DNA from: Cristatella mucedo | Taxonomy: Eukaryota > Bryozoa > Phylactolaemata > Cristatellidae | NCBI GenBank assembly: GCA_009760855.2 | Contig: WPIO01000032.1 | Span: forward strand, 3,860,001 to 3,924,000 | Direction of reading: 5' to 3' | DNA length: 64,000 nucleotides | Shown here: in pieces, positions 1-12,815 of the stretch | Layout: every line of letters begins with the position of its first letter | Numbering within the stretch: position 1 is the stretch's first letter | Made by a program: the position numbers and the translations under genes | The notes under the pieces: model-generated | What the model was told of the DNA's origin: nothing | The model's input: the letters and a program-made list of their open reading frames with translations, nothing else | Databases searched by the model: none

Positions 1-1100
1 GCAGTTTATTCACGTGCTAATCCAATATTTGTCTGTCTTGCTGACTGACATATGCAAGACCTAAGTCTGTTGGCATATTTCACTAGACTTTTTGTTGAGC
101 TCATTTTGACCGGTTTGCTTCGTTGGCATGCCAGGGCGTACAAATTGTAATCTAAATGAAATTTGCGACTAATCAATCCGAGGCTGCTCTGATGCAGCCT
201 CTCAGCGGTGCCCAGCCAAACGCATGGCTGCGAAGCGTGAGCAGAGAGCAAATCAGCTTCAGGTTAATGCCAATTGCTCAAAATTACTAGCGATTCTTGA
301 GTCATAATCATTAGTATCCGGATGGGTCGCAATCTATTGCTTAGTCGCCACAAAAGGACATCTGAAGTCATGGCCAGTTCTGTTGTTTTACTCTGGGAGC
401 GCCCGCACAAGTGACAGGACCAAACGAGACGCGATGCCAACAGATGCGAGCTGTGCGGCGATGGCGGATATTGAAAAAGAAGAATGAGCTGCATACGTAT
501 CGCACGTATCGGCGTAGGCAAGAGCGACAAAAGCGGACGGAACGAAAGCACTCACGATAAAAACAAGCAACTATAATATTGATAACTTTTTTTGAGTACA
601 TGATTTAATCGATTTAACCTGCTGGCTGTCTTTCAAATCAATTGCGTTATACCATGAAGAAACAAATATCGCATCGTACGGCTGGCGTGAAAGCAAGACA
701 GTACGCCCAGATTCATCATGCATTAATAATGCAAGCTCCGAGTCCTGCAAATATCACGCCGTATTTTGAGAAAGCCACTCAGATTGCCTCTTAAAAATGT
801 TTTCCTCCGAGGCAATTTGAATGCTTTATTGATCTCTTGCAGAATCTTTCGCACGTGGTTTAAGATTTGAATCTTGCAACAGAATACCGCTAGAACAAAA
901 ATCTGTGGATACACGTCAAAATAATTTTAGCTCTGAGCTTCGTTCCTGTAGTGGCTGTTCCTGCTGCTTTTGAAGAATTGGCCAATGACTGCCCTCTTCT
1001 AATGGCACTATTGATAAACAACTAGGTACAAAAATACACTGGCCGACAGGTAATAGGTTGACGTGTAAGTCCAACGCTTAATTTGTAGCTGTGAACTTGT
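1..1100. other. Spacer with no recognised gene
   Basis: I see no conserved protein motif, splice-bounded exon or RNA gene here. Open frames are short (under about 95 codons) and overlap on both strands without family resemblance. The last 100 bases begin to resemble the satellite units that follow. Confidence 0.5.
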
Positions 1101-1732
1101 TGGGATTCCACGAATAACTGCAATACAGCTGCCATCTCCACAATAAAATGTCAGAAAATGGCGGTTAAGAATCCAAATTATACAGAATAATTTTACGCAT
1201 TTACCCACCAAATTTAATGCAGTTGCGCCTACGCGTTCTCGTACTACGGCCTCGAATGGCATGGGTCAGCCAGCCTAGTTACAAATTCAAACGACGATGC
1301 AGCTGCCATTTCCACGAAAAAACTTAGCGAAACTGCGGTTTTTATTCCAAACTATAGAGGGAACGCTACACAAAGTTTACCCACCAAATTACCCTTGCGT
1401 GTTCTCAGGCTATGCCATCCGATGGCCAGCACAAATGGCAGCCCCATGTAGTCTAACTACGATACAGCTGCTATTTCAAAAAGCTTCGCCAAACTGCCAT
1501 TTTTATTACAAATTAAAGCAAGCAATGATCCATTTTAAACGACCGAAAATGCGACTGCACTTTCGCGATCTCATGCCACGGCCTCCAATGGCATGGGTCA
1601 GCCAGCCTCCCTATATTTTCGAACTTTGATACAGCTGTGATTTCTGCAATAAGCGTTTCGCAGCTGCGGTTTCGAAATGCATTTACATAAAACCATTTTC
1701 CAGATTTACAAACCAAAATTCACTGCAGGGAG
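1100..1732 (+). repeat. Satellite array (about 170-bp units), + orientation
   Basis: Related units begin with variants of ATACAGCTGCCATTTCCAC at about 1122, 1295, 1461 and 1628, so the spacing is 166 to 173 bp. Each unit then has, in order, a GCAGTTTTGATTCCAAATTA-like segment, a TTTACCCACCAAATTT-like segment, a GTTCTCATGC-like segment, a GGCCTCCAATGGC-like segment and a CAGCCAGCCTCC-like segment. Units are diverged from one another. The same family recurs at 1925-2165, 2430-3150 (reverse), 47760-47845, 49110-49430, 49600-49920, 50060-50190 and 54115-54520. No coding function is visible. It may be a satellite or the internal repeats of an older mobile element. Confidence 0.75.
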
Positions 1733-1924
1733 CAGTGTTTCGCAACCTTGCTAATGCCGCGATCCTTTAATACAGTTCCTCATCTTGTGGCGACCCCCAA
1801 CTTTAAAACTATTGTGTGGTGTGCAAAATGTGAAAATGCGCGTTTTCCAATGATCTTAGGCGATCTCTGTGAAAGGGTTGTTCAACCCCAAAAGGGGTCA
1901 CCACCCACGGGTTGAGAACCGCTA
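1733..1924. mobile_element. SPIN-like hAT MITE (non-autonomous DNA transposon)
   Basis: The 192-bp segment starts CAGTG and ends GGTTGAGAACCGCTA, which is the hAT terminal inverted-repeat pattern (CAGTGGTTCTCAACC family). Internal blocks such as CCTTTAATACAGTTCCTCAT, GGCGACCCCCAAC, TCTTAGGCGA and CTCTGTGAAAGGGTTGTTC match, from memory, the short non-autonomous members of the SPIN (Space Invaders) hAT group. It is flanked by GCAGGGAG (1725-1732) and GCATAGAG (1925-1932), an 8-bp target duplication with 6 of 8 bases equal, as hAT transposases make. It lies inside a satellite unit, so it arrived after the array formed. It encodes no transposase. The family assignment rests on recall, not on a search. 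Confidence 0.8.
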
Positions 1925-2165
1925 GCATAGAGCATAGACTTTCTCATGCTGTGGCCTTCGAAGGCCCGGATAAGCGAGCCTCCCTGCACATTTCAGTGGC
2001 AATACATCTACCATCTCCATAAAAGATACTGTAAAACTATGGTTTTGATGCCACATTATAGATAAATGTGTTTCTGGTTTACCCACCTAATTTAATTACA
2101 TTGGGCAGGCTTGCTTAATGGTATGGCCTCTAATGGCCTGGACCGTCAAAAGCCATAGCAATATA
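1925..2165 (+). repeat. Satellite units continuing after the SPIN-like insertion
   Basis: Sequence after the hAT element resumes with the GTTCTCATGC-like and GGCCTTCGAAGGCC segments and then a further unit start near 2005. This shows that the array was split by the insertion. Confidence 0.65.
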
Positions 2166-2224
2166 ACGTGTTAGCGCTATCGCATACATTTTTCGGGTAA
2201 ATACGGAACTCTGTTTTCTACAAT

Positions 2225-2430
2225 AAGCAATAAAAAAATACTAGATGATTTAACAGCCTTCTTTATGTAGCGACAGAAGAGCCTTTGCGACCATCACCAC
2301 AGCTTGCAACGGCAATAAAGGATCACTCACCACAGGAATCGAATAAACGATATCGGGACCGAGGTCGTGAAAAGCAAGCGCCTTACCTGGTGTGCCATCA
2401 CGGTTCACCAAACGATCAAGTTCGATGACG
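2225..2430 (-). mobile_element. tRNA-derived SINE-A copy
   Basis: Read on the - strand, this has the order seen in the other SINE-A copies: a tRNA-like head with the GGTAAGG segment, CGAGGTCGT-type middle and a B-box position (degraded here), then GTGATCC, a GCAAGCTGTGGTGATGG-like body, AAGGCTCTTCTGTCGCTA and the end AAGGCTGTTAAATCATC. It separates satellite units in + orientation (left) from units in - orientation (right). Confidence 0.75.
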
Positions 2431-3150
2431 CCTATTGTTGGAATAACAGCTGCTGTATAATCGCAGTTAAAAACATGCAGAGCTGGCTTGGCCTTTGGAG
2501 GCCATTGCATGAGAACTGGCACGGGCTACATCACTAGATTCGATTCGTGAACTCGAAACCCTGCTTGCTATAACATGAAATCAAACTGTGATTGCTCAAC
2601 GCTTATTGTGGAAATGGCAGCTCTATCGCAGTTCGATTACGTATGGAGCCTGGCTGGTCAGAGACATTGGAGGCGATGGCATGAGAACGCCCGGGTGCTA
2701 GGCCATAATAATGTGGTTGGTTAACCTGCAACACTTTCTCTTATAATATGGAATCAAAACCGAAGTTGCACGAAGCCTATTATGAAAATGGCATTTTTTT
2801 ATCTCTGTTCGAAGTTGCACGCCTTCCCGGGCTATTGGAGGCCGTTGCATTAGAACGCGGATGGGCAATTTCACGAAATTTTGAGGGTGAACTCGTCTCA
2901 ACATTTTTTTAATGTAGAATTAGAACCACAAATACGCGATGCCGATTGTAGAAACGGCAGCTGTATTGCCGTTCGAATCTGTAAATATGCTGGCTGACCG
3001 GTGCCATTTGAGGCCAAAGCACGAGAACGTACAAATGCAATTTCATGAAATTCGGTGGGCAAACCGGTACTACCATTCCGTACAGCATGGAATCCAAACA
3101 GCGTTCTGACTATTACTGTGGAAATGACAGTTGTATCGCAAATTACCGCA
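2430..3150 (-). repeat. Satellite units in reverse orientation
   Basis: The reverse complement shows the same ordered segments as the array at 1100-2165: unit starts resembling ATACAGCTGCC, then ATTCC...ATTAT, then CCACCGAATTTCATG and GTTCTCATGC. About four diverged units are present. The array ends abruptly at about 3153 against the 3' part of a LINE-1 copy. Confidence 0.65.
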
Positions 3151-3152
3151 GT

Positions 3153-3535
3153 TATTTGTGGAGTTCGTATGCTCCCAAAGCCTGGAACTCCATCCCGACC
3201 TGTGTCAGAACATTCCCTGACCCAACCACATTTAAAAGGAACTTAAAACACACCTATTTAGGACAGCATTTAGTGGGTCCTGTGATTCGTCCTTGATGTG
3301 CTTATGCGTGCTGATACTGTGCATGCTGCCACTAACCAAATTTGCATGCTGACCCTGTGCATGTCATCCCTAACCATATTATTCATTTTGCTTGTTTTTC
3401 AATAATGATTTTACTTACCATTCAATTGCATTTCCATTTGCAGCAAATGTAAAGCGCCTAGAAAGAGATTAAGTTCTCTGAGGGCGCTTTATCAAGTGCA
3501 TTATTACTATTATTATTATTATACTCGAAACATCA
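3153..3535 (+). mobile_element. LINE-1 (CR1/L2-like) 3' fragment
   Basis: The segment encodes SSYAPKAWNSIPTCVRT and the terminal LFRTAFSGS-like residues of the LINE-1 reverse-transcriptase protein. It is followed by the family 3' UTR (repeated GTGCATG/CATGCTG motifs), the terminal stem-loop near 3450-3492 and an (ATT)n tail. It is strongly 5'-truncated and directly abuts satellite DNA. Confidence 0.85.
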
Positions 3536-6130
3536 AAAACCTACCTCGCAACATTCCTAGCTGGATATTACCTTCAAGGAATTGCACACAACCTGAGCAT
3601 GTAATTAAAAAATAGGCTAACATTATTGGGCTATATTAACTTTTTCTATGTAATTACCCAATTCAAAGCATATTTAAAAGCTTGCATAGGTTATAATGGG
3701 CCATGATTTATACTATGTATTTATTTTCTCTAATAAAATACTTTAACTATAAATCTCTCGTTAAAACAGCATTCCTTAAAATTATTTTTGGGTGGTTTTG
3801 CCGTTCGCGCTTAGTCATGCGCACTTTTGTCGGTTACCATCAGCGTACGAATCGTACGTATCGGAGCACGTATCGGTGTACGATGGTCGTATGCGTCGGA
3901 TCGCAGCTCCGCTGAAGATGGAAGTGAGGAGACAATAGCGTACGCCGCATGGCGTCGGGCTAGCAAAAAAGTGGATTCCGCACTGATGCGGTCACATGAC
4001 CTCGAGGCTATCAGTCGGCCGAGCTGGAAGTTGCATAGCGCCAGGAGGCTAAGCCCTATGCAACTATGTCGACAGTGCGACAGGTTGGAAGTCGTCCGAC
4101 AGTCCGAGACAGTCAGCTGGGGCATCTCTGCTAAGAGACACCTCTGAGGCGCCGACAGTACTTCGTGCCGCGTAGTACTTAATGCGAAAAGAAGGACGAG
4201 CACTAAATAGTGCGCCGCCTGTCAAATGTATGTAATATTCTATCGAGCTGGCAATTTGTGCTTGTGCAAATGGGCTGCAAAGGGCCGACCCGTACCAAAA
4301 TTCACTGCAATCCGCTACGATCCGCGGCTGGTCCACCTGCAATTGGCTCCATGAAGCTTTCAATTTTGATATTGTATCATTGTGTCATACTAAGCTAGCA
4401 GTCAAGTATACTTACAAAAATTTCGTGCCCTTGAGCATGCACATTCTCACGCAAGGCACTACGGTCGACTGCCATGGCCAGTTTAATACCGCAATCCAAT
4501 GCAATCTGAGGAAACACTGGTATACATAATTTTAATAAGCTTCAATTTTGAGTGAATACTACATTATATTCTGTGCAAAACTTACTCACACAATTTCTGG
4601 TCAAAGGGAACGGACTTCTTTTGCAATGTCTACAATCGACTTCATTGGCTCAGGCCACCCAAAGCCGCGTAGGCTGTAAATTTGCAATGGCAAAATCTCC
4701 TGCATAACACTAACCTATTTGTTTGGCTTTATGGACTTGTAGACGGACATACACTATTTTACATTGCACTTCGCTTCGCAGCCTACTTTAAGTCACCAAA
4801 ATCTAGTATAATTCAGCGACGTGAAGCTCAATTTCAAATGCACTTGATGTCACGCTCCCCAAAAGATGCTTTTGCAAAATTTTAAGCCCCTTCGCAGGCG
4901 CGTTCTCAGGCGACACTTCATAATTGACTGAAGTGGCCCGCGTCAATATTGCAATCCACCTCAAGTCGCGGCAAATAGACCGGAAACTGAATGTCAGATG
5001 CTGCAATAGCGATTGCAGGTTAAAGTACACTACTGTCTTACTAGCTCACAGAAAATTTCAAGACATTTATTCTCATGCCATGTACTGAGATTAAACTCAA
5101 TTGTCCAGCCAATACCACAATCCACCATAATACGTACTGCAATCGACAGCAATGACCTGGACCGGTACTGCAAGCCTCTTTCTTATCTACTGCAAATCTA
5201 CCAAAGATTTGCTGTACGAAGCTCCCATTTTGTGTGTGTTTTGCGATACACACTGTTTGTGCTTTGTGGGCGGAAGAGCTGTTCAGGCACGCCAGAACTG
5301 AGCTTCAGGCTCAACGAACTGTAGCAGCCGTCAAGAAATTGATGGAGGATAGCAATGTGCGTTGGCTTGTTAGGCGATCCCCTAGGCCACTTTGTGTATT
5401 GATCACCTAAGCCTCAGGACTTGGCACTGCTACTTTTCTTATTGCAGCAGTTGTTTGTATGGCTGCAGCAGCCACGTCAAATGACGAGTTAGACATCGCT
5501 TAAGCATAAATCAATACTGGCGCAATTTTGTGAGCCCAAATTCGACTTGGTTGCAGTGTAATCCCGGTTGCAGTGTCAGTGGTAGAAGTAGTCATGGCAG
5601 GCAAGAAGTCGGTGGGCAGGAAGGGATACGACCAGATATCTGTTTAGTGAGTCAGTCCAGACTTCTGCGGCGGCGATCGTGACTTTCGTTGAAGCGGTCG
5701 AAGCCGTCATCAGTGGCAGTAGTTAGGGCGTGATCATGGTGATCTCAGTGGAAGCGTCGAAGATGACTTTTTTCAGATGAGGTGGCCGCAGGCGCATCCG
5801 TGTAATTCACTGCAAATTCACCCTAAGTATTTTACGATAAGCTCGAAATTAAATGCATTTTAAACGATGCCATCTAACAAGTATACCCAACCAATTTCGC
5901 TCCATCAGCTTGAATAGTTTTATTTAATCAACTGCGATCTATACCAGGGCCAGTGAAACTACCGGAAATTCACAGCACCCACTGCAATCAGCCTCAAAAA
6001 GAAACGAATCCTGTGCGAGATGCCTCATTTTTTATTGCATGTAGAAGTTCGCAATGCCGATTATCCATCCGCATAACCTCGCCACGACCAAGGTCAAGGT
6101 TAACGTATTTTATGATCCTTGCTATTCCAG
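3536..6130. repeat. Spacer with diverged satellite-like units; no gene recognised
   Basis: Segments such as TTCTCACGCA...GGCC (about 4450), CGTTCTCAGGCGAC (about 4903) and TATTCTCATGCCATG (about 5068) are each followed by a GCAATCCA-type motif (4485, 4948, 5112). This resembles the order of the 170-bp satellite but with different sequence, and suggests an older or sister subfamily. No protein-coding exon could be supported. Confidence 0.35.
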
Positions 6131-7600
6131 ATCGGTTTTAGATGTAATCGCTTAACAGATTCAGCATTGCTTTGGGTGTAAAACGACCTGCTTAGGAATG
6201 TAGACGTAGGTAAAGCATCTCTGCTTGCTTTCGATCTTTCGGCAGCTTTTGATACTATCGATCACCCACTCTTTCTTGAGCGCCTTTCATCTCGCCTGGG
6301 CATCACTGGCACTGCATTGCAATGGTTCGGGTCCTATCTCTGTGGGAGACTCCAGAGTATCGATGTGAATGGACAAAGATCATCCGAGGAACCTCTGAAA
6401 ATATGGTGTACCTCAGGGGTCTGTGCTTGATCTCGTTTTTTTGACGGTTTATATTCCTTTCATGGTTTATACTCTCCCTCTTGCCAATTCGATTGCCAGG
6501 CATAACCTAGGCTTTCACTTCTATGCAGATGACACTCATTTGTACTGCTGCTTTGATCCCTCCCAGCCCTCCAGCACGTTGAATTCTCTCAAATTCCTCG
6601 CTGCATGCATTAATGACATCGGCACGTGTATGGCAACAAACTTTCTTAAATTGAATGATGATAAAACTAACTTACTAGTTATGGGCGGACCAAGTTTTAT
6701 TGGGAATTTGGAAAGGTTGACGCTCAAAATCTGTCATCTTATCTCCTGTTGAATCTGCACGAAATCTAAGTGTGTCATATTTCAAAGTGACCTTTTGTTA
6801 GACGACTACATCAGCTCCACAGTCAAGTCTGCCTACTTTCAGCTACATAACATTACTAAAATTTGGGCTCGTTTAGGCGGGAATATCGCATCTAAATTTT
6901 TCCAGGCATTTTTTACATCCCGTCAAGACTTCTGTAGCTCACTGCTTGCTGGTCTACCGGCCTTTGCAATGAGGAGCTTAGCGCTGGAGCAAAAATTCGC
7001 AGCGAGGCTTGTCGGTCATGAATGTCACCGTTGCCACATCTCACGACTTCTCGCCGACATGCACTGGCTTCCTGGCAAGCAACACATCGACTTCAGGACT
7101 TTTTCACTCACTTTTAGGTTCCTTCATTATTTGGCTCCAATCTACCTGTCAGACCTACTTACCCACCAGGCTAAGCATTGTTCCCCAGCTTTTCTGAATT
7201 TAATCGCTTACCTATACCTCGTACGAGCCTCACTTTCTTTGGAAACCATATGTTTAGTTCGTATGCTCCCAAAGCCTAGAACTCACTTCCGAATTGCGTA
7301 ACGACATCTCCTGACTTGATCACATTTAAAAAGAAATCAAAAACGCAACTATTTATGGCAGCGTTTAGTGGGTCCCTGTGATTTTTCCGTTATGTGCTTA
7401 CGCGTTCTGACACTATGCATACTGCCACTCTATATACTTGCATGCTATCCATGTGCGTTTCACCCCTAACCATGTTATTCTTGCTGTTTATTGAGCATGC
7501 TATCACTAACCACTTGATCGTGCTTCCTTTGCAGCTAATTTAAAGTGCCTAGAAAGAGATTGAGTTATCTGAAGGCGCTAAATCAAATGTATCATTATGA
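6131..7600 (+). mobile_element. LINE-1 (CR1/L2-like) copy, 5'-truncated, broken
   Basis: The copy starts within the reverse-transcriptase region (AFDTIDH equivalent near 6245) and runs through the FYADDTHLYC catalytic block near 6520, the thumb (SARNLSV, DYISSTVKSAYFQLHN), the LHWLP-like block near 7060 and the terminal AFSGS. The 3' UTR and stem-loop lie near 7540-7585. Several frameshifts and stops break the frame, so it cannot be active. Family assignment comes from the ADD motif and from the absence of an RNase H domain after the thumb. Confidence 0.88.
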
Positions 7601-10600
7601 TCATAAGGCCAAAATGTAAGGAGCTAAATTATAATAGCTGTGTACTATAATAATCTTGGAAATTCGACCTTTGCACCTCAGATTTTCCGTTGATTTTTGC
7701 TTTATTGGAGTTGCTGGCGTTTGATTGCATTCATTGCACATACATTTGTTGCACCCTATGACTGCAGCACTGTTTTGGTCAGCCCGTGCGTTAAAGTCAG
7801 TGTCTTTGTCATATTCAGTGCTGTTTATCGTGACAGTAGAAAAGCAACTGATAGAAACCTGAAGATCTCGCAGTAGCCAAGGCTGGGAGTCAAGGTTGCC
7901 ACATTTCCTTTTCGGGGCAGCTACAGAGATTACTCTGAAAGCTCCCACCAAGTGAGCTTGCATGCCTTTTCATAGACCGTAAGATAAAGCGTGAACACAT
8001 TTCCCAGCTGGACGATGGAAAATGTATTTCCTCTCGATAACAGATACAAATACAGTATCTTCACTGGTGGCATTTTTAATGTTTGGCTAACATCCTTAGT
8101 GCATTCAGATTGTGATCTCGTAATCTTTCAGTCGCTCCTTTTGCATTCCCTGAACAGAAAAGAACTCAAAAAAAACAAACATCGATTGAATCTGGTCTAG
8201 AAACTGCCTTAAAACAAGTAACCCCTGCTCATTAGTGACATTTCTGTCGCATCCGGGAAGGTGAATTCACGCCTTACATTGAGGCTTCGAACGTGCTGCA
8301 GCGGCTTCATGAGTAGTGTCTTCTGCCGTAGAGACAGGACGCGTAGCAGGTTTTATTGCATGCAAGCGTGTGACAAATACCGACGGCAGACTTGGTTCCT
8401 CAAAGTACGGCTAAAGACTCGAAGTTGCTGCAACCATTTGCACAAAGGAATGGCGACAGTAGCACAGTACGGCAACAATAACCAGCGCCCATACATTGTA
8501 CAACAAGTCTATGTAGTTAATGAAGAGCAAGCAGTCTGTTCCACAGCCACAGAGAGCTCCATATGCTCCGCACTGCACCAGCCACACCCTACAAGTCACT
8601 TAGAAGGCCAGAGTACAACTGACTCACTGATTCTGGAATTAAGCTTTTTATGATGTCTAAACATGCAGTATGATTTATCTGGCTTTAACATTTATAACTC
8701 AAGAGCCACTAATAATGTCAGTCGCTGTCATAATCTAACAACGGCTGTAGTATGCAGACATTTTAGTGCCCCCCTCCTTAGATTAGGGTTGTCCTCGGCC
8801 GAGAAAATAAAGGAAAACTACCACAATCAGCTTTTGTTTTGAAGATTGGCTTCACCAATTCGTTAAGCTCCGAAATCAATTACAACTGAGAATTCTCAAA
8901 CGCCTGTTTCGCTGCTAGCTTTTCAGCCATTTTTTTCATCTTTACCAGTGACAAAGGTCATGGCATCGAGCAAGGCTTCAATGCGACCTCTGAGCTCGTT
9001 ACTGTTAAGATATTCATGCCGTCAGCACTCGGTTGGAGATAAGCGACAAATAACCTGAAATAAATGCAAAGCTACAGTGCGATTAGCGCACACAATACGA
9101 GGAGAAGCAAACCTCCGCGCTCCGTTGCACAAACATTTGCGACTGCTACTTAGCAGGTTTGTCGCTGGCATTGTCTAGCCAATTCAATCAGGTCCAATCA
9201 GATTTGGCTAGACAGTCTATCAGGTACGATGGACAGCATCCACCGTATCTTTCAGGCAAGCTTACAGCCACTTGCATGCTTACGAAACCCAGTGAACAAC
9301 TTAGTTACAGCGAATCTGAGCAGGTACAATTCATTTAATTGTAAAATAGGCCGGCCGATTCAGCAACCGTTGCACGATCGTAGCGCGTAGAAGTTACTTG
9401 ACAGGCTGGGGCTCGAAGCTCGCGGCATCGAACGCACCTGCAACTAATCTCAATAGAATGACTTCAGAAGAAGCCACTGACACGTTAAGACACGCGAACG
9501 TGCGAACGATGCTGAAGATGCTTTCATGGGGCGGCAAACAGGCGAAGACTAGTCTTCAAAACACAGAAACCATAAAATCTGCAACCAGTGGCCTAATTCA
9601 CCATAAGCATCGGCATGTGATATACTGTACTTTCACAGCATCGAACACTGCCAAAATATGGTCCCTCATGAAGCGGGTATCGATGGCTGTCGTCTATCGC
9701 AGGACTCGAAGTTCAAGTACCACAGGCCGCATGGTCGCTATTAGTAGAATAAATTGACCAGCTTCAAAGCAATCCATCACAGCAGCAATGTGTGCAAGAG
9801 TCAACTCAAAAGTAACTTACAGGAGGCACATACTTAACACAGAAATAACAGGTCAAAAAGGAAGATCACTTCGCTTAACACATTTTCATTTAGGGCCAAA
9901 GTAACTGAATAATGACAGGTACACGATGCCATTTGTTTGGTCTCGAGTAAAGAAATAAAATCAAGCTTAAAAAGCCGCTTATCGAGTTTCCCGGTTCTAT
10001 ACTAAGTGCTGCAAGCATAGCCTGCACCCATGTTACGTTGGTTAACTAACCGCCATTGATATTTTCATGATTAGTTGCGGTTAGAAGTCTCCTGCTTTGG
10101 TCATTAGCACGCTTTGCTTCCTGCTCATCGTTGATCCCAGTCTCAATTGTAGTAGACTTTAGACTGTCGGTAGATTTTTCATCCGATAACTCTACCGCTC
10201 ACCGTGGCTTCAAATAACGTAGATCTACACTCTAGCAGCGACGATCTCTGAAAAAATTCGCCACAATTCCATTAGATGATCACTAGCTGAAGGTATTATA
10301 CCCGGAGCTGTGGGGTAAACACTTTCCCACAATTCGATCAAGTTCGGAATAGAAATTATCTGCAGTTTGCTTTTAAGTTTGATTCATCACTCCTTCATAG
10401 TTCAACGGAGTTTAGCATGGGTATTTCCTAAATGTTTAAAGCAAGCAGCCAGTTCAGCTCTTAAACGCAGGTAATGTACCAGTCCAGATGTGAAAGGCAC
10501 GCTGCAGGTAAAATCCTCATCAATTTAGTCGCAGGAGAGGATGCTCGATAAAGATGGCCGCTAAGGGTTCTCAAGAGTTACCCAACAATTCTGATACCAA

Positions 10601-11715
10601 AGATTAAGAGTGCTATAGTAACTCCAACACTAGAGTCCCTTGCTTGCGAAAGCAGTGCTCATTGCGGTGCTGGTCCTTGGAGACGCTTGATAAATACCGG
10701 AGGAGGCGCTTTAGCCTAGAAGCCTCTGTCAGCCGGTGAGTCACGGGTGAGTCACGTGAGTCACGGGTGTTGCCGCGATACATGGATACGTGGATACATG
10801 TGCCGATGGCAGGAGAGACCGGCAGCAACACAGAGCGCCCGTAATAAAATGTGGAAATTCCTTGCTGGTAAGGTAGAACAGTCTACTCCAGAGCTCTGAG
10901 AAGCACCTTCGTACAGCACCAGCCGGTGCAACTTTGAAGCCTAGAGTACAGCTCTCTGTCTCGACGCGAGAGTGCAACTTGCTATTTCCTGGATTAGGCT
11001 AATGTTGTCTAAGCGTAGCTTGCGGCATCCGGACACGAACCCTTTTGTACAGGAATCGCTAAAATCGCCTAAACTTCTTTCATAATCTAATAGTCGCCTT
11101 GGCTTGACGCATTTCAGTACATCAGCATAACCCAACTGGATTCGCCGTTTTAAAATTACATCAAAGGGTATATTTTTCATTCCGGTTTGACTCTATCTAT
11201 CTTGATCAATGGCGGAGCTAAGATTTTAAGGAAGTGGAAAATCCGCGCTGACTGTGATAAAGGCAGTGGAAATCACGTCATTTCTTCAACACGTAAGCGG
11301 TATAGGAGTAAAGACTGGATGAATGCGATGATCTGACCAGTTGCCATCATTGCGACCGTTTCTTTCAATACAGAATAATGAACAATATTGATAATACGTG
11401 TGCACAGCACTCTCAGAGAGCTCAATTTCTTTCTAGGTCTTTAATATATGGGTAGAACAACCATGTAAATATGCTTAGCGACAACATGCACAGTGTCAGA
11501 ACGGATAAATACACACAGATCAATTTACAAACATCCAGCAAATACTGTTAGAAACAGGTTCGCTTTTAGAATCTGATAACATACCAGCAAGTCAGGATAT
11601 GTCGTTACCTGAGTCGGGGTTGAGTTCCAGGCTTTGGGAGCACACAAACAAAAGTAAGTGGTCTCAAATGGATTTGAGGTAGGTTCAAGACCCAGTTAAA
11701 CTACACTAGTCTGAG
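7601..11715. other. Spacer; no gene recognised
   Basis: There are frames of 120 to 130 codons at 7601-7963 (-), 8261-8653 (+) and 9398-9757 (+). None resembles a known family, and none shows a convincing acceptor-donor pair around a conserved block. The stretch from 8450 to 8653 (beginning MATVAQYGNNNQRPYIVQQ) has a composition that could be a terminal exon, but nothing else supports it. From 10735 to 10800 there is a small cluster of GAGTCACG repeats. Confidence 0.3.
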
Positions 11716-11719
11716 CTCT

Positions 11720-12815
11720 GCCAAGCAATAACATCTGCAAGAAGTCTATACTGCCCCTCTTACCGATATGAATGGCAGGCACAACCTAGACTTTCACTTC
11801 TATGCGGATGACGTTCGGTTAAACCTTTGCTTTGATAGCTCCCAGCCCTCCAGCGAGTCAAATCCTATCAACCCCCTTGCTACATGTGCTGATGACATCC
11901 GCACATGGACGGCAGCAAACTTTCCTAAACTGAATGACGATAGAACCTACTTACCAGTTACAGACAAACAAATTGTGATTCAGAAATTGGAAACATTAAT
12001 GGTCACAATCGGCTTTGCCAGCGTATCTGTTGAATCTGCAGGAAGTCTAGACGTCCTGTTCCAAAGTGACTTTTCATTAGACTGTCCTATCAGCTCCACA
12101 GTCAAGTCTGCGTACTTTCAGCAACATAAAATCGCTGAAATTCGGACTCGTTTAGGCAGGAATACCGCATCTAAATTGGTCCATGCATTTGTGACATCCC
12201 GTCTCGACTTCGGTAGCTCACTGCTTGCTGGTCTACCTGCATGTGCAATCAGGCGCTTAAAGCTGGTGCAAAACTCTGCCGCTAGACTTGTCTGTCGTGA
12301 GAGCGTCAAAGTTGTCACGTAACACCACTTCTAGCTGACCTGGACTGACTCCAAGTCAAGCCACGCATCGAATTCAAGATTGTGTCACTCACTTTTAGGC
12401 CCTTTCATTCTTTAGCTCCCGCCTACCAATCAGATTTACTCTCCAACCAATAAAGCATCGTACCACCCGCTTTTATGAATCGAATCGTTTACCTACACCT
12501 GATTTCAACCGCAAATACTTTTCAGATTCTGCCTTTAGTTCACATGCTCCCAAAGCCTGATACTCACTTCCGACTGGTGTCACGATATCCCCTGACTTGA
12601 CCACATTTTAAAAGAATCTAAAACGCATCTATTTATCACTGAATTTAGTGGGTCTATGTGATTCGTTCTTTTTTGTTCACATGTGTGCTGACACAGTGGT
12701 GCATGCAGCCACTAACCATCTTTGCATGCTGACACTGTGCATGTCGCTTCTAGACATGTTATAGTGAGTTCTCAGAGGGCGCTATAAAAATGTATTATTA
12801 TTATTATTACTATTA
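11720..12815 (+). mobile_element. LINE-1 (CR1/L2-like) copy, 5'-truncated, broken
   Basis: Coding remnants include LDFHFYADDVRLNLC near 11790 (ADD catalytic motif), a thumb block with ISSTVKSAYFQQHKIAEI, SRLDFGSSLLAGLPACAIRR and then frameshifted LHWLP/AYLSD equivalents. The 3' UTR is followed by a shortened terminal stem-loop and an (ATT)n tail at 12791-12830. Confidence 0.85.

Noticed and set aside
8261-8653. 130-codon frame as a possible gene
   Set aside because: It has no family resemblance, no clear splice context and overlapping antisense frames. It was left as spacer with a note.
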